Part shown: piece by piece, positions 17,273-25,734 of the stretch
How the letters are laid out: each line of letters begins with the position of its first letter
Position numbering within the stretch: position 1 is the first letter of the stretch
Assembly: GCA_900317325.1 (NCBI GenBank)
Contig: ONGE01000012.1
Span: 62,001-126,000 of the forward strand
DNA: 64,000 bases
Direction of reading: 5' to 3'
Source of the DNA: an uncultured Prevotellaceae bacterium
Lineage (GTDB): Bacteria > Bacteroidota > Bacteroidia > Bacteroidales > Muribaculaceae
Notes under the pieces: generated by a model
What the model saw: only the letters and a program-made list of their open reading frames with translations
Databases searched by the model: none
Told to the model about the DNA's origin: nothing
Position numbers and translations under genes: made by a program

Positions 17273-18094
17273 ATGATTACTTTCCCTAACGCAAAAATCA
17301 ATCTGGGCTTGAACATTGTGGAGCGTCGTCCCGACGGTTACCACAATATCGAGACCGTGTTTTACCCCATACCGCTCACCGATGTGCTGGAAATCGTTCC
17401 CGCTCGTGACGGTGAGACAACGCTCCGGTGCTACGGCAACCCCGTGGATTGTCCTGTCGAGAAGAATCTGGTGATGAAGGCCTGTCGCCTCATGCAGGAG
17501 CGCTACGATATTCAGCCCGTCGAGATACACTTGTACAAGCACATCCCCGACGGGGCCGGCCTGGGTGGCGGTTCCAGTGATGCAGCCCATACCCTGGTGA
17601 TGCTCAACAAGATGTTTGAGTTGGGCATCAGCGATGCCGACTTGGCAGCGATGGCCGCAACATTGGGAGCCGATTGCGCTTTCTTTGTTTACAATCGCCC
17701 GATGATGGCCACGGGCATTGGCGACGTGCTGTCGCCGCTCGAAGTAGACCTCAAGGGCAAGACGCTGTTGCTGGTCAAGCCCCCTGTCGGTGTGGACACC
17801 CGCACGGCTTACAGTCGCGTCGCTCCCGCTAAGCCTGTTGTTGATTTGGCCCAGACCATCGCTCAGCCTGTCGAGTCTTGGGACGGTCTGCTGGTCAACG
17901 ATTTTGAGCCCAGTGTGTTTGCCGCCTTGCCCCAGTTGTGGCTCATCAAGGCGCAACTGATGGATGCTGGTGCGCAGTATGCCGCGATGTCGGGCTCGGG
18001 TTCCACGGTTTTCGGTATTTTCAACAGTGACAAACTGGCAGAAACCGCGGCTGACACTTTTGCCGATTGCGCCACCTTTGTCCTGCATCTGTGA
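17273..18094 (+). CDS. ispE: 4-diphosphocytidyl-2-C-methyl-D-erythritol kinase
   Basis: 273 residues, a GHMP kinase. The N-terminus FPNAKINLGLNIVERRPDGY and the ATP-binding loop PDGAGLGGGSSDAA are the IspE signatures, and SGSGSTVFGIF is the C-terminal GHMP motif. It phosphorylates CDP-methylerythritol at the 2-hydroxyl in the non-mevalonate (MEP) isoprenoid pathway. Lies 12 nt after cls. Confidence 0.95.
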   Translation: MITFPNAKINLGLNIVERRPDGYHNIETVFYPIPLTDVLEIVPARDGETTLRCYGNPVDCPVEKNLVMKACRLMQERYDIQPVEIHLYKHIPDGAGLGGGSSDAAHTLVMLNKMFELGISDADLAAMAATLGADCAFFVYNRPMMATGIGDVLSPLEVDLKGKTLLLVKPPVGVDTRTAYSRVAPAKPVVDLAQTIAQPVESWDGLLVNDFEPSVFAALPQLWLIKAQLMDAGAQYAAMSGSGSTVFGIFNSDKLAETAADTFADCATFVLHL

Positions 18095-18160
18095 CATGGA
18101 TGCCTTGGACTGGTTTTTGCAGGAATCTGTAAAGTAATACGCTTTTAACACAACTACGAT

Positions 18161-18733
18161 ATGTCTAAAAAGAACAAAAAGAATCAAAACGACGAACCTA
18201 AGGCTGCTCAGGAAGAGGTTCTCAACGAGGAGACCGTTGAGCAGACTCAAGAGAACGTGAACCCCGAAGCCGACGACCCCGAAAAGAAGATTGCCGATTT
18301 GGAGGCCGCTCTCGAGCATGAGAAGAAGGAATACCTGTTCCTCATGGCTGATTTTGAAAACTTCCGCAAACGCACCCTCAAGGAGAAGGCCGATCTGATC
18401 AAGAACGGTGCCGAGAGTGCCATGCGCGATCTGTTGCCTGTAGTGGACGACTTGGAACGCGCCCTTGATGCCATCAACAAGGGAGGTGACTTGGATAGTC
18501 TTAAAGAAGGCGTGGATCTCATCTACAATAAATTCGTGAAATACCTTGAGAGTCAGCATGTCATGGCCATCGACTCGACAGGCAAGGACTTCGACACCGA
18601 TGTTCATGAGGCAGTGACCATGTTCCCTGCCCCTGACCCCTCGATGAAGGGCAAAGTCATTGACACGACCATCAAGGGTTACATGATCAACGACAAGGTG
18701 CTGCGTCACGCTAAAGTGGTCGTAGGCAGCTGA
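18161..18733 (+). CDS. grpE: GrpE nucleotide exchange factor
   Basis: 190 residues. An acidic, low-complexity N-terminus is followed by the long coiled coil (LEHEKKEYLFLMADFENFRK) and the GrpE core with LLPVVDDLERAL and the C-terminal VIDTTIKGYMINDKVLRHAK. It speeds ADP release from DnaK. It lies 88 nt before dnaJ, as in many Bacteroidetes; dnaK is not in the window. Confidence 0.95.
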   Translation: MSKKNKKNQNDEPKAAQEEVLNEETVEQTQENVNPEADDPEKKIADLEAALEHEKKEYLFLMADFENFRKRTLKEKADLIKNGAESAMRDLLPVVDDLERALDAINKGGDLDSLKEGVDLIYNKFVKYLESQHVMAIDSTGKDFDTDVHEAVTMFPAPDPSMKGKVIDTTIKGYMINDKVLRHAKVVVGS

Positions 18734-18756
18734 TAAACTTGAAATATTCAAAACCA

Positions 18757-18806
18757 GGGACTAAGAACTAGGGACTAAGAACTAGGGACTAGGGACTAAG
18801 GACTAG
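18757..18806 (+). repeat. Short tandem repeat between grpE and dnaJ
   Basis: Two perfect copies of GGGACTAAGAACTA (18757-18784) are followed by degenerate GGGACTA and GGGACTAAGGACTA copies. Similar low-complexity ACTA-rich sequence occurs at 20007-20040 on the other side of dnaJ. It is noncoding as far as I can see. Confidence 0.85.
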
Positions 18807-18821
18807 AAACTTAAATATAAA

Positions 18822-19994
18822 ATGGCTCAAAAGAGAGATTATTACGAGGTACTGGGAGTGGACAAGAATGCCACGGCCGATGACTTGAAGAAGGCCTACC
18901 GTAAACTTGCCATTCAGTATCACCCTGACAAGCAGCAAGGCAAGAGCGATGCCGAGAAAAAGGCTGCCGAGGAGAAATTCAAGGAGGCTGCCGAGGCCTA
19001 TAATGTGCTCAGCGACCCCGATAAGCGCGCCCGCTATGACCAGTTCGGTTTTGCCGGCGAGCAGATGGGTGGCGGCGGATATGGCGGCGGCATGTCGATG
19101 GAAGACATCCTCAGGCAGTTCGGCGACCTGTTCGGTGGCTTTGGCGGCTTCGGCGGTTTTGGTGACATCTTCGGTGGTGGCGGTGGTCAGGCTCAGCGCG
19201 TGAAGCGCGGCACCGACCTTCGCGTCCGCGTCAAGATGACCTTGCCCGAGATTGCCAAGGGTGCCGAGAAAAAGCTGCGCATTCCCCGCATGAAGTCCTG
19301 TGACCATTGCCACGGCACGGGCGCCAAGGACGGCACTGCACTCGAGACGTGTCCCACCTGCCACGGTTCGGGCGTGGAAGTGCGCATGCAGCGCACGATG
19401 TTCGGTACGATGCAGTCCCAGAGCGTGTGCCACACGTGTGGTGGCAGCGGCAAGCGCATCAAGGAGACCTGTCCGCATTGCAGCGGCAAGGGCCTGGTGC
19501 GCAAGGAGGACGTGGTGAGCATCAGCATCCCTGCCGGCGTGGCCGATGGCATGACCCTGAGGATGGGCCGTCAAGGCAACGATGCGCCCGGTGGCGGCGT
19601 GCCCGGCGATTTGCTCGTGGTGATTGAGGAAGTGCGTGATGCACATCTCACCCGCGATGGCAACGACCTGATTTACAACTTGATGCTTGATATACCAACG
19701 GCAGTGCTCGGCGGCAAGGTCGAAGTGCCCACCGTCGATGGCAAGGCACGTGTCACCATCAAGCCCGGTACTCAGCCCGGCAGCATCCTGCGCCTGCGCG
19801 GCAAGGGCTTGCCCTCGCCCGAGCGCTACGGCACCGGTGACCTGCTCATCAATGTCATGGTCTATATGCCCGAGAAGCTCAACGAGAAGGAGAAAGAGGC
19901 CATCACCATGCTCCAGAACAGTGGCGAGCATGTCAAGCCCAGCGACAGCGACAAGAGCCGCATCTTCTCCCGCCTGCGTCACATCTTCGACTAA
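18822..19994 (+). CDS. dnaJ: Chaperone protein DnaJ
   Basis: 390 residues, full length. J domain at about 3-70 with the HPD triad (QYHPDKQ), a Gly/Phe-rich region (about 78-128), a zinc-binding domain with four CxxCxGxG repeats ([32 protein letters not shown]), and the two C-terminal substrate-binding domains. It stimulates DnaK ATPase activity and delivers unfolded proteins. Forms a unit with grpE. Confidence 0.97.
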   Translation: MAQKRDYYEVLGVDKNATADDLKKAYRKLAIQYHPDKQQGKSDAEKKAAEEKFKEAAEAYNVLSDPDKRARYDQFGFAGEQMGGGGYGGGMSMEDILRQFGDLFGGFGGFGGFGDIFGGGGGQAQRVKRGTDLRVRVKMTLPEIAKGAEKKLRIPRMKSCDHCHGTGAKDGTALETCPTCHGSGVEVRMQRTMFGTMQSQSVCHTCGGSGKRIKETCPHCSGKGLVRKEDVVSISIPAGVADGMTLRMGRQGNDAPGGGVPGDLLVVIEEVRDAHLTRDGNDLIYNLMLDIPTAVLGGKVEVPTVDGKARVTIKPGTQPGSILRLRGKGLPSPERYGTGDLLINVMVYMPEKLNEKEKEAITMLQNSGEHVKPSDSDKSRIFSRLRHIFD

Positions 19995-20006
19995 TTAAAC
20001 CTTCAT

Positions 20007-20040
20007 CACTACTAACTACTAACTCCTAACTCCTAACTCA
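20007..20040 (+). repeat. Short tandem repeat between dnaJ and the pseudouridine synthase
   Basis: A run built of CTAACTA and CTAACTC units, directly before the ATG at 20043. It resembles the ACTA-rich repeat upstream of dnaJ and leaves no normal Shine-Dalgarno sequence, which is common in Bacteroidetes. Confidence 0.7.
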
Positions 20041-20042
20041 AT

Positions 20043-20957
20043 ATGCCACGCCGTCACGATCACCGTGTGCCACGCAACGACGACAAAGCTGTTGTGCGTG
20101 AAGTGAAGCAACCAGCCAAGTTGCTTGATTTTGTTATGCAGACCCTTGACGGCATCAGCCGTAACAAGGCCAAATCCATCCTCGTTCACGGTGGCGTCAC
20201 CGTCGACGATCGTGTGCAGTCCCATGTGGACTATCCCCTCGACGAGGGCAGCATCGTGAAAATACGTCGTCATGCGCGCCCCTCATCGGCCAACAACAAG
20301 AACTACCGCATCGTCTATGAAGATCGCTGGATTGTTGTGGTTGATAAGCAGCAAGGCGTCTTGTCGATGCCTGTGGGGGCTGGAAGTCTCAACATGAAGA
20401 CCTTGCTCGACCGCCATTTCACCGAGACGCATCAGCGTTGCACCGCCCATGTGGTGCATCGTCTGGATGTGCGCACTTCGGGCCTCATGGTCTATGCCAA
20501 GAGTGTCGACGTTCAGCAACAGATGACTGCCGACTGGCATGCCACCATCATCGATCGCCGTTATGTGGCTGTGGTCGAGGGAGTTATGGAGCAGCCGGCG
20601 GGCAAAGTCGAGAGTTGGTTGCATGACACCGACCGCATGGTTGTCGTGAGCAGTCCCGTTGATGACGGCGGCAAGTGGGCCGCTACCGAGTGGGAACTGG
20701 TGGAGCAGGCCGAGGACCGTGCCCTCCTGTTCCTGCACCTGCTCACAGGGCGCAAGAACCAGATTCGCGTCCACATGGCTGACATCGGCCACCCTGTCGT
20801 GGGTGACGGCAAGTACGGCCATCAGGACGATCCGGGCAGTCGCATGTGTCTGCATGCCTTCCGTCTGGCTTTCCATCATCCTGTTACAGGCGAAGCCTTG
20901 GAGTTCGAGACCCCGATTCCCCGGTTCTTCGGCACCGCCCTTCACCACAAATCCTGA
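20043..20957 (+). CDS. RluA-family pseudouridine synthase with S4 domain
   Basis: 304 residues. An S4 RNA-binding domain (about 20-80, LLDFVMQTLDGISRNKAKSI) precedes the RluA catalytic domain. The catalytic aspartate is Asp142 in HRLDVRTSG, and LLTGRKNQIRVHMADIGHPV with GDGKYG complete the signature. It converts uridine to pseudouridine in structured RNA; the position modified (RluC/RluD-like rRNA sites or other) is not certain. It ends in front of a bidirectional terminator. Confidence 0.9.
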   Translation: MPRRHDHRVPRNDDKAVVREVKQPAKLLDFVMQTLDGISRNKAKSILVHGGVTVDDRVQSHVDYPLDEGSIVKIRRHARPSSANNKNYRIVYEDRWIVVVDKQQGVLSMPVGAGSLNMKTLLDRHFTETHQRCTAHVVHRLDVRTSGLMVYAKSVDVQQQMTADWHATIIDRRYVAVVEGVMEQPAGKVESWLHDTDRMVVVSSPVDDGGKWAATEWELVEQAEDRALLFLHLLTGRKNQIRVHMADIGHPVVGDGKYGHQDDPGSRMCLHAFRLAFHHPVTGEALEFETPIPRFFGTALHHKS

Positions 20958-20974
20958 AAGTTGAGATAAAAGAA

Positions 20975-21018
20975 AAACAATGAGTGCGACAAAAACAATC
21001 TTGTCGCACTCATTGTTT
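20975..21018. terminator. Bidirectional terminator between convergent genes
   Basis: A perfect 18-bp inverted repeat, AAACAATGAGTGCGACAA (20975-20992) with 21001-21018 and an 8-nt loop, has A residues before and T residues after, so it can stop both the pseudouridine synthase and the minus-strand TPR gene. Confidence 0.92.
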
Positions 21019-21040
21019 AATGTCTTGAGGTGTCGTTTTG

Positions 21041-22717
21041 TCAGAACGGAGGAGCATCGGTGGGGCCTACATATGGATAGTCATCGTCTTGTTCGGTTGA
21101 TTTCTCGCCGCGTTGTTGGCGCAGTTTCTTGATGTAGGCCAGCTCGTTGATGGCATAGTCGGCATTCTCCTCCTCATCCAGCATCTTGGTGAAGATTTTC
21201 TCAGCCTGGTCGAGCTGGTTGAAGTCGATGTAGGCGTAACCGCGGCGACGGCGCATGAAGTTGATGAACTGCCTGATGTTGTCGGGCAACTCCTCGTCTT
21301 CACTGAAGTTGTGTTTCACTTCATCCATAACGCCCTCGGTGTAGGAGAACAGGCGCAGGTCCTTGCTGTTGGCCATCGAGTTGACCAATTCCATGGTGTG
21401 GCGGATGTTGCCGTCGCTGGCCATCAGGTCGAGATAGTAGAAGGCCAACTTGGGCTGGCCAAGTTCGTTGTAGCAGAATCCCAGCTTGTAGGCCACCTCC
21501 ATGAAGGTACGCTTCTGCTCGGCAGTCAAATCAAAGAAAACCTCGCGGTAACTGTGATACACGTTCTCCAGGTGCAGGATGGCCTCGTAATAGCGCTCGG
21601 CATGGAACAACTGCTGGCCCCAGTACAGGTTGTAGGCCACATCAGAGGAATGCACTTGGCAGAGCATCTTCTGCTCATCGGTCATGCTGTCCAGCTCGTC
21701 GTTTTTGGCCTTGAGTTGGGCATCGGTCCACATGTAGTCAAACTCCTGCTGGCGCTGCTTGTCGTCGCTGCGGTCCAGGGCGATGAGCATGCTCACGCTG
21801 CGCGGCTGCCGATTCTCGTTGCTCAGCGAGTTCAGGCGGCTGGCGTTGCGCGGCGTGTGGGTCACGGTTACGCGGGAGTAGATGGAATGGGTGTCTTCGC
21901 CCTCGGCAGTGATGGCGATGGTGGTCATCATGGGTTTCTCGTCAAGCCCCAACTTGTAATGCAGGTCAAGCACGGCATAGTCGCGCGTGAGACGTGCTTC
22001 CTTGCCTTCTCCCTCGACCAGAGCGTGGCGCAGGTCGTAGTTGCGGATGTCCTGCTCCTGCTCGATGCGTTGCTGGCCGTTGACGGTGTTCACGGTCATG
22101 AACAACAGTCGTGCTTCAGGCAATGGGGCAACGGTGTCAAGCATCTGCCACAGGGGCAGGGTTCCCGTACCGGCAGCGATGCTGGCGGCGCTGCTGTCGA
22201 GCTGGTGGCGCAGTTCAAGCCTGCGCAGCATGAACATCTCGCGCTCATGCTTGTAAATCTCGCTTTCAAGGTCACTGGTGTCATGGTCCTTGGCGGTTGA
22301 GACGGCCTCGTCATAGTCGTGCTGCCACTCGCGCTGGAAGTAGAAAGCGGCCTTGAGCTGGTGGGCCATGCTCTCGCTGGTGACATGGTTGTTGAAGAAC
22401 GACATGTGAACATTGACCTCATTCTCCTTGTGGTCGATGGAGTAGGTGAACTTGAACAGGATGTTGCTGTTGTTGCGCTCATTGCACTTGGAGCGAACCA
22501 GGTGAAGCTGGCTTAAGGGGGCACTGGCCATGGTGGGGTAAGTCACCTCGATGCAGTCGTCTTGCTTGCGGATCGAGGCGATGAAGTGTGCTGCTTGGAA
22601 CTCAAATGGGATAGTGGTGGAATCTTCTTCTTTGGTCACCGAATAGGTACAGTTGGTCTCTTTGAGGAAGCGCTCAAAGTCTTTGGTGACTGATTCATGT
22701 TTTTTCCTGATGAACAT
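21041..22717 (-). CDS. Tetratricopeptide-repeat protein of unknown function
   Basis: 558 residues from the ATG at 22717. The frame stays open to 22864, but that extension runs through a tandem repeat and is unlikely to be translated. No signal peptide. The N-terminal half is polar with charged, helical stretches. The C-terminal half has TPR-like helices (VAYNLYWGQQLFHAERYYEA, VAYKLGFCYNELGQPKLAFY, YAYIDFNQLDQAEKIFTKML). It probably acts as a cytoplasmic protein-binding scaffold; I cannot name a function. It lies downstream of a solute-binding protein gene on the same strand. Confidence 0.75.
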   Translation of the reverse strand: MFIRKKHESVTKDFERFLKETNCTYSVTKEEDSTTIPFEFQAAHFIASIRKQDDCIEVTYPTMASAPLSQLHLVRSKCNERNNSNILFKFTYSIDHKENEVNVHMSFFNNHVTSESMAHQLKAAFYFQREWQHDYDEAVSTAKDHDTSDLESEIYKHEREMFMLRRLELRHQLDSSAASIAAGTGTLPLWQMLDTVAPLPEARLLFMTVNTVNGQQRIEQEQDIRNYDLRHALVEGEGKEARLTRDYAVLDLHYKLGLDEKPMMTTIAITAEGEDTHSIYSRVTVTHTPRNASRLNSLSNENRQPRSVSMLIALDRSDDKQRQQEFDYMWTDAQLKAKNDELDSMTDEQKMLCQVHSSDVAYNLYWGQQLFHAERYYEAILHLENVYHSYREVFFDLTAEQKRTFMEVAYKLGFCYNELGQPKLAFYYLDLMASDGNIRHTMELVNSMANSKDLRLFSYTEGVMDEVKHNFSEDEELPDNIRQFINFMRRRRGYAYIDFNQLDQAEKIFTKMLDEEENADYAINELAYIKKLRQQRGEKSTEQDDDYPYVGPTDAPPF

Positions 22718-22773
22718 AGCTTGATGAGGTGTTAATTTGTTGTGTGATGCGGGTAAAATGTACTTAAACACTG

Positions 22774-22903
22774 CAATTATCGTGCCAACCGAACGCCATG
22801 ATGCTTGCATCAATGGCTGAGGTGCCGCCGGTAATATCCAATTATCGTGCCAACCGAACGCCATGATGCTTGCATCAATGGCTGAGGTGCCGCCGGTAAT
22901 ATC
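22774..22903. repeat. 65-bp tandem duplication
   Basis: Two head-to-tail copies of a 65-bp unit (22774-22838 and 22839-22903) are identical or nearly so. A third partial copy begins at 22904 and runs into the 3' end of the solute-binding protein gene, sharing TTATCGTGCCAA and later GGTGCCGCC. Each unit contains a hairpin, CCATGATGC with GCATCAATGG. Confidence 0.9.
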
Positions 22904-22906
22904 TAG

Positions 22907-23746
22907 TTATCGTGCCAAGGTGGGGAAGGTGCCGCCAAAGTAGCGACGCTGCAGGCCCAGATAGGCGGCTGTGTCAAGTTTCACCTGGTTGTGCCAGGCA
23001 TTAAGGCTGTCGCATAGGCCGTGACGGTTTTTGGCCACCATCCATGATTGGAATTGTGACAGGCTGATGGCTACCGAACGGTCCAGATTGGGCAGGCGTG
23101 AGGACATCGCGCGGGCAATGGAGCGGTTGACGACGGCATAGCGGATTTCGCCGCCCGAAACCATCATCATCAGTTGCTCGGGGCCGTAAAGTTCATCAAC
23201 GTGAACATAGATTGTGTCGCCGATCTCACGGCTCAAACTGGCGATGCGTTGTATCATGGGGGAACCCTTGACAACCCAAACCGTGTCGCCAGCCAAGTCC
23301 AGTTGGGAATGGATGGCTTGACTGTTGCGGCGCTGCACCAGCACCTGCTGGTCGATGTAGATGGGGTCGGTGAATGCAAATCGTGACGTGTCGCCGGCTG
23401 TCATGGGAAATTGGGCCACCAGCACGTCATAACGTCCGTCGGCGAGTCCGGCGATGGCTTTCTCGAGGGTCACTATCGGGTGGAACTTCATGGGACACCC
23501 GTTCTTTTCCGACATCAGTCGCAGCAGGTCATAGTTGTAGCCGCCCAGGGTGTCGTCATAGGTGTAATAGGTCACCGGCGAGTATTCGATGGCGATGTCC
23601 AGCGTGTCGCCGCCGCTGGCTTGCGTCCCAGGAGCCTCGAGCGGCTTGTCACACATACTCAGGGCGACCATGAAGGCCACCACTATAGCGAGCAGTGCCA
23701 GGTAGAGTATCATTTGTCCCCGTTTGGCGGGCTGTTGTTGTCTCAT
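22907..23746 (-). CDS. Extracellular solute-binding protein, family 3-like (MltF N-domain type)
   Basis: 279 residues. An N-terminal membrane segment (about 12-31, ending at a Cys in ALSMCDK that could be a lipid site) is followed by a bacterial extracellular solute-binding family 3 fold: LDIAIEYSPVTYYTYDDTLG, LADGRYDVLVAQFPMT and FTDPIYIDQQVLVQR are typical. No transporter permease or ATPase is adjacent, so it may act as a sensor or, like the N-domain of MltF, regulate a wall enzyme. The gene ends exactly where the tandem-duplicated 65-bp units begin. Confidence 0.75.
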   Translation of the reverse strand: MRQQQPAKRGQMILYLALLAIVVAFMVALSMCDKPLEAPGTQASGGDTLDIAIEYSPVTYYTYDDTLGGYNYDLLRLMSEKNGCPMKFHPIVTLEKAIAGLADGRYDVLVAQFPMTAGDTSRFAFTDPIYIDQQVLVQRRNSQAIHSQLDLAGDTVWVVKGSPMIQRIASLSREIGDTIYVHVDELYGPEQLMMMVSGGEIRYAVVNRSIARAMSSRLPNLDRSVAISLSQFQSWMVAKNRHGLCDSLNAWHNQVKLDTAAYLGLQRRYFGGTFPTLAR

Positions 23747-23773
23747 AATCTAGTCGACGTTTTTTCTGGACCA

Positions 23774-23804
23774 CAAAGATACTAAATTCTTGTCACACCT
23801 GCAA
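23774..23804 (-). promoter_or_regulatory. Promoter for the solute-binding protein gene
   Basis: On the minus strand TTG (23804-23802), 20 nt, TATCTTTG (23781-23774), just upstream of the ATG at 23746. Confidence 0.7.
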
Positions 23805-23825
23805 AGGTGATTTGTTGGACAGTGG

Positions 23826-23916
23826 GTCGGACCTTTGTCGGACCTTGTCGGACTTTGTCAGACTTTGTCAGACATTGTCGGACTTGGTCGGACTTTGGTT
23901 GGACCTTTGTTGGATA
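23826..23916. repeat. Tandem repeat of a 10-11 nt unit
   Basis: About nine head-to-tail copies of a unit close to GTCGGACTTT, with point changes and one-base length changes. They lie between the solute-binding gene's promoter and the aminotransferase terminator, in noncoding sequence. Confidence 0.85.
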
Positions 23917-23950
23917 AGAAACAGCCGCCAGTGCGAGGACCGGCGGCTGT
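23911..23950 (-). terminator. Terminator after the aminotransferase gene
   Basis: ACAGCCGCC (23921-23929) pairs with GGCGGCTGT (23942-23950). On the minus strand the stem is followed by TTTCTTAT, a short T-rich stretch. It lies just beyond the stop codon at 23972. Confidence 0.65.
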
Positions 23951-23971
23951 CTTGATGATTGAATGTTGCGT

Positions 23972-25165
23972 TTAGCGGGCGTTGTAGGCCTCGAGGGCTT
24001 TCTCGAGCACTACCAGGGCACGCTTCAGGTCTTCGATCTTGAGCACATAGGCCATGCGCACCTCGTCCTTGCCGAGGCCGGGGGTAGCATAGAAACCGCT
24101 GGCCGGAGCCATCATCACGGTCTCGCCCTCGTAGTTGAACTCTTCCAGACACCAGCGGCAGAAGTCGTCGATGTCCTTCACCGGCAACTTGCTCACGGTG
24201 TAGAAGGCACCCATGGGCATCGGGCAGAAGACACCAGGAATCTTGTTCAGACCCTCGACCAGACAGTTGCGGCGAGCGATGTACTCGTCATACACGCCCT
24301 TGTGGTAGGCCTGGGGAGCATCGAGCGATGCCTCGGCAACGAGTTGGCCGAGCAGAGGAGGACTCAGACGGGCCTGAGCCAGCTTCATGGCGGCGGCACG
24401 CACTTCCTTGTTGCGGGTGATGAAGGCACCGATGCGGATACCGCACTCGCTGTAGCGCTTCGACACGCTGTCGATCATGATGACGTTGTTCTCGATACCC
24501 TCGAGGTGCATGGCGCTGGTGTAGGGCGCATCGCTGTAGATGAACTCGCGGTAAACCTCGTCGGCGAACAGGAACAGGTCATATTTCTTCACCAGGTCAC
24601 GCAGGCGCATCAACTCCTCGCGGCTGTAGAGCGTGCCGGTCGGGTTGTTGGGGTTGCAGATCATGATGGCGCGGGTGCGCTCGTTGATCACCTTCTCAAA
24701 CTCCTCGACGGGAGGCAGAGCAAAGCCGTCCTCGATGTGGGTGGTGATGGTGCGAACCACAGCACCGGTCTCGCAGGCAAAGCCCATGTAGTTGGCATAG
24801 GCGGGCTCGGGAATAATGACTTCGTCACCAGGGTTCAGGCATACCATGAAGGCCATCTGCACAGCCTCGCTGCCACCGCAGGTCACGATGATGTCGTCAA
24901 CACTCAGGTCGATGTCATAGCGCTTGTAGTAACCTACCAGCTTCTCCACGTAGCTGGGAATACCCTGTGAAGGCGAGTATTCCAGCACCTTGCGGTCCAC
25001 GTGCTTGATTGCTTCCAGACCTTCCTCGGGGGTGTGGATGTCGGGCTGACCGATGTTGAGGTGATACACTTTAATGCCGCGCTTCTTGGCTTCGGCGGCA
25101 AACGGCGCAAGCTTGCGGATGGGCGATGCCGGCATCTTCACGCTGCGTTCTGAAATCTTAGGCAT
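23972..25165 (-). CDS. Class I/II pyridoxal-phosphate aminotransferase (aspartate aminotransferase-like)
   Basis: 397 residues, the usual length. Fold type I aminotransferase motifs are clear: VTCGGSEAVQMAF, NPNNPTGT, FADEVYREF, and the cofactor lysine Lys236 in SVSKRYSECGIRIGAF. It should move amino groups between amino acids and 2-oxo acids; AspC-type activity is the best guess, but alanine or aromatic substrates are possible. It stands alone between its promoter and a terminator. Confidence 0.9.
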   Translation of the reverse strand: MPKISERSVKMPASPIRKLAPFAAEAKKRGIKVYHLNIGQPDIHTPEEGLEAIKHVDRKVLEYSPSQGIPSYVEKLVGYYKRYDIDLSVDDIIVTCGGSEAVQMAFMVCLNPGDEVIIPEPAYANYMGFACETGAVVRTITTHIEDGFALPPVEEFEKVINERTRAIMICNPNNPTGTLYSREELMRLRDLVKKYDLFLFADEVYREFIYSDAPYTSAMHLEGIENNVIMIDSVSKRYSECGIRIGAFITRNKEVRAAAMKLAQARLSPPLLGQLVAEASLDAPQAYHKGVYDEYIARRNCLVEGLNKIPGVFCPMPMGAFYTVSKLPVKDIDDFCRWCLEEFNYEGETVMMAPASGFYATPGLGKDEVRMAYVLKIEDLKRALVVLEKALEAYNAR

Positions 25166-25220
25166 AATCTTCGATTTATTGAAATGATATTAAAAAGTTA
25201 TTGTCGTTTCTCTCAGCCGA

Positions 25221-25250
25221 CAAAAGTACTATTTTTTTTTCAAACAACAA
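25221..25250 (-). promoter_or_regulatory. Promoter for the aminotransferase gene
   Basis: On the minus strand TTG (25250-25248), 19 nt, TACTTTTG (25228-25221), about 55 nt before the start codon. Confidence 0.7.
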
Positions 25251-25531
25251 GATAAAAGAAAGACAAGAAAGCCAATAAAAACAAAACCATCATGGGAAGA
25301 AGAATGAATCAAAAACTTGGACTTTAACAACTAGTATTATAAAGATGATTATTGCTGTTGTCTTAATATGAACGGGTGACATTATCTGGATTGATGTGGA
25401 TGAAGCACGGCTTTTACCTCATGAAACTTGTCAAAAAATGTCCTTTTTGAGGGCTTTTTTTGACAAATGAACTTTTTATTTTTTATATGTTTGAAAATCA
25501 GTAGATTAAGTGGCAAAAATATGAACTGTTA

Positions 25532-25565
25532 TTTTTGGAGGACTACTTAAAACTTCGTATTTTTG
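25532..25565 (+). promoter_or_regulatory. Distal promoter for the 25735 gene
   Basis: TTTTTG at 25532-25537, 20 nt, TATTTTTG at 25558-25565. It would give a leader of about 165 nt that contains the 14-bp palindrome at 25608-25621. Confidence 0.6.
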
Positions 25566-25680
25566 CAAATTCAACCTGCATTTGTGTAGATAGTCTTTTG
25601 CATAATTGGGGTTTAAACCCCGATCCGGTTGTTAACGAAGGTTAAAATGGGGGGGTAGATGATGACTCATCTATAATTTA

Positions 25681-25688
25681 TATCTTTG
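25681..25688 (+). promoter_or_regulatory. Possible proximal -7 element for the 25735 gene
   Basis: TATCTTTG at 25681-25688, about 45 nt before the start codon, without a clear -33 TTG. Together with the upstream promoter this suggests two start points. Confidence 0.45.
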
Positions 25689-25734
25689 CAAACGATAAAC
25701 AGTTCAATTATAAACCACTAAATCTTACAATGAT

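Larger units (their letters stand above)
25251..25734. other. Long intergenic region with inverted repeats
   Basis: The whole gap between the aminotransferase and the next gene is 569 nt and AT-rich. I see an inverted repeat TTGTCAAAAAA (25428-25438) with TTTTTTTGACAA (25455-25466), a perfect 14-bp palindrome GGGGTTTAAACCCC (25608-25621), and promoter-like elements listed separately. I find no convincing reading frame of useful length and no known RNA. Confidence 0.5.

Noticed and set aside
16673-18751. A 692-codon minus-strand frame across cls, ispE and grpE
   Set aside because: It spans parts of three well-supported genes on the other strand and has no recognisable domain or promoter.
22718-22864. 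N-terminal extension of the TPR protein frame
   Set aside because: It lies within the 65-bp tandem repeat and gives a low-quality sequence; the ATG at 22717 is the better start.
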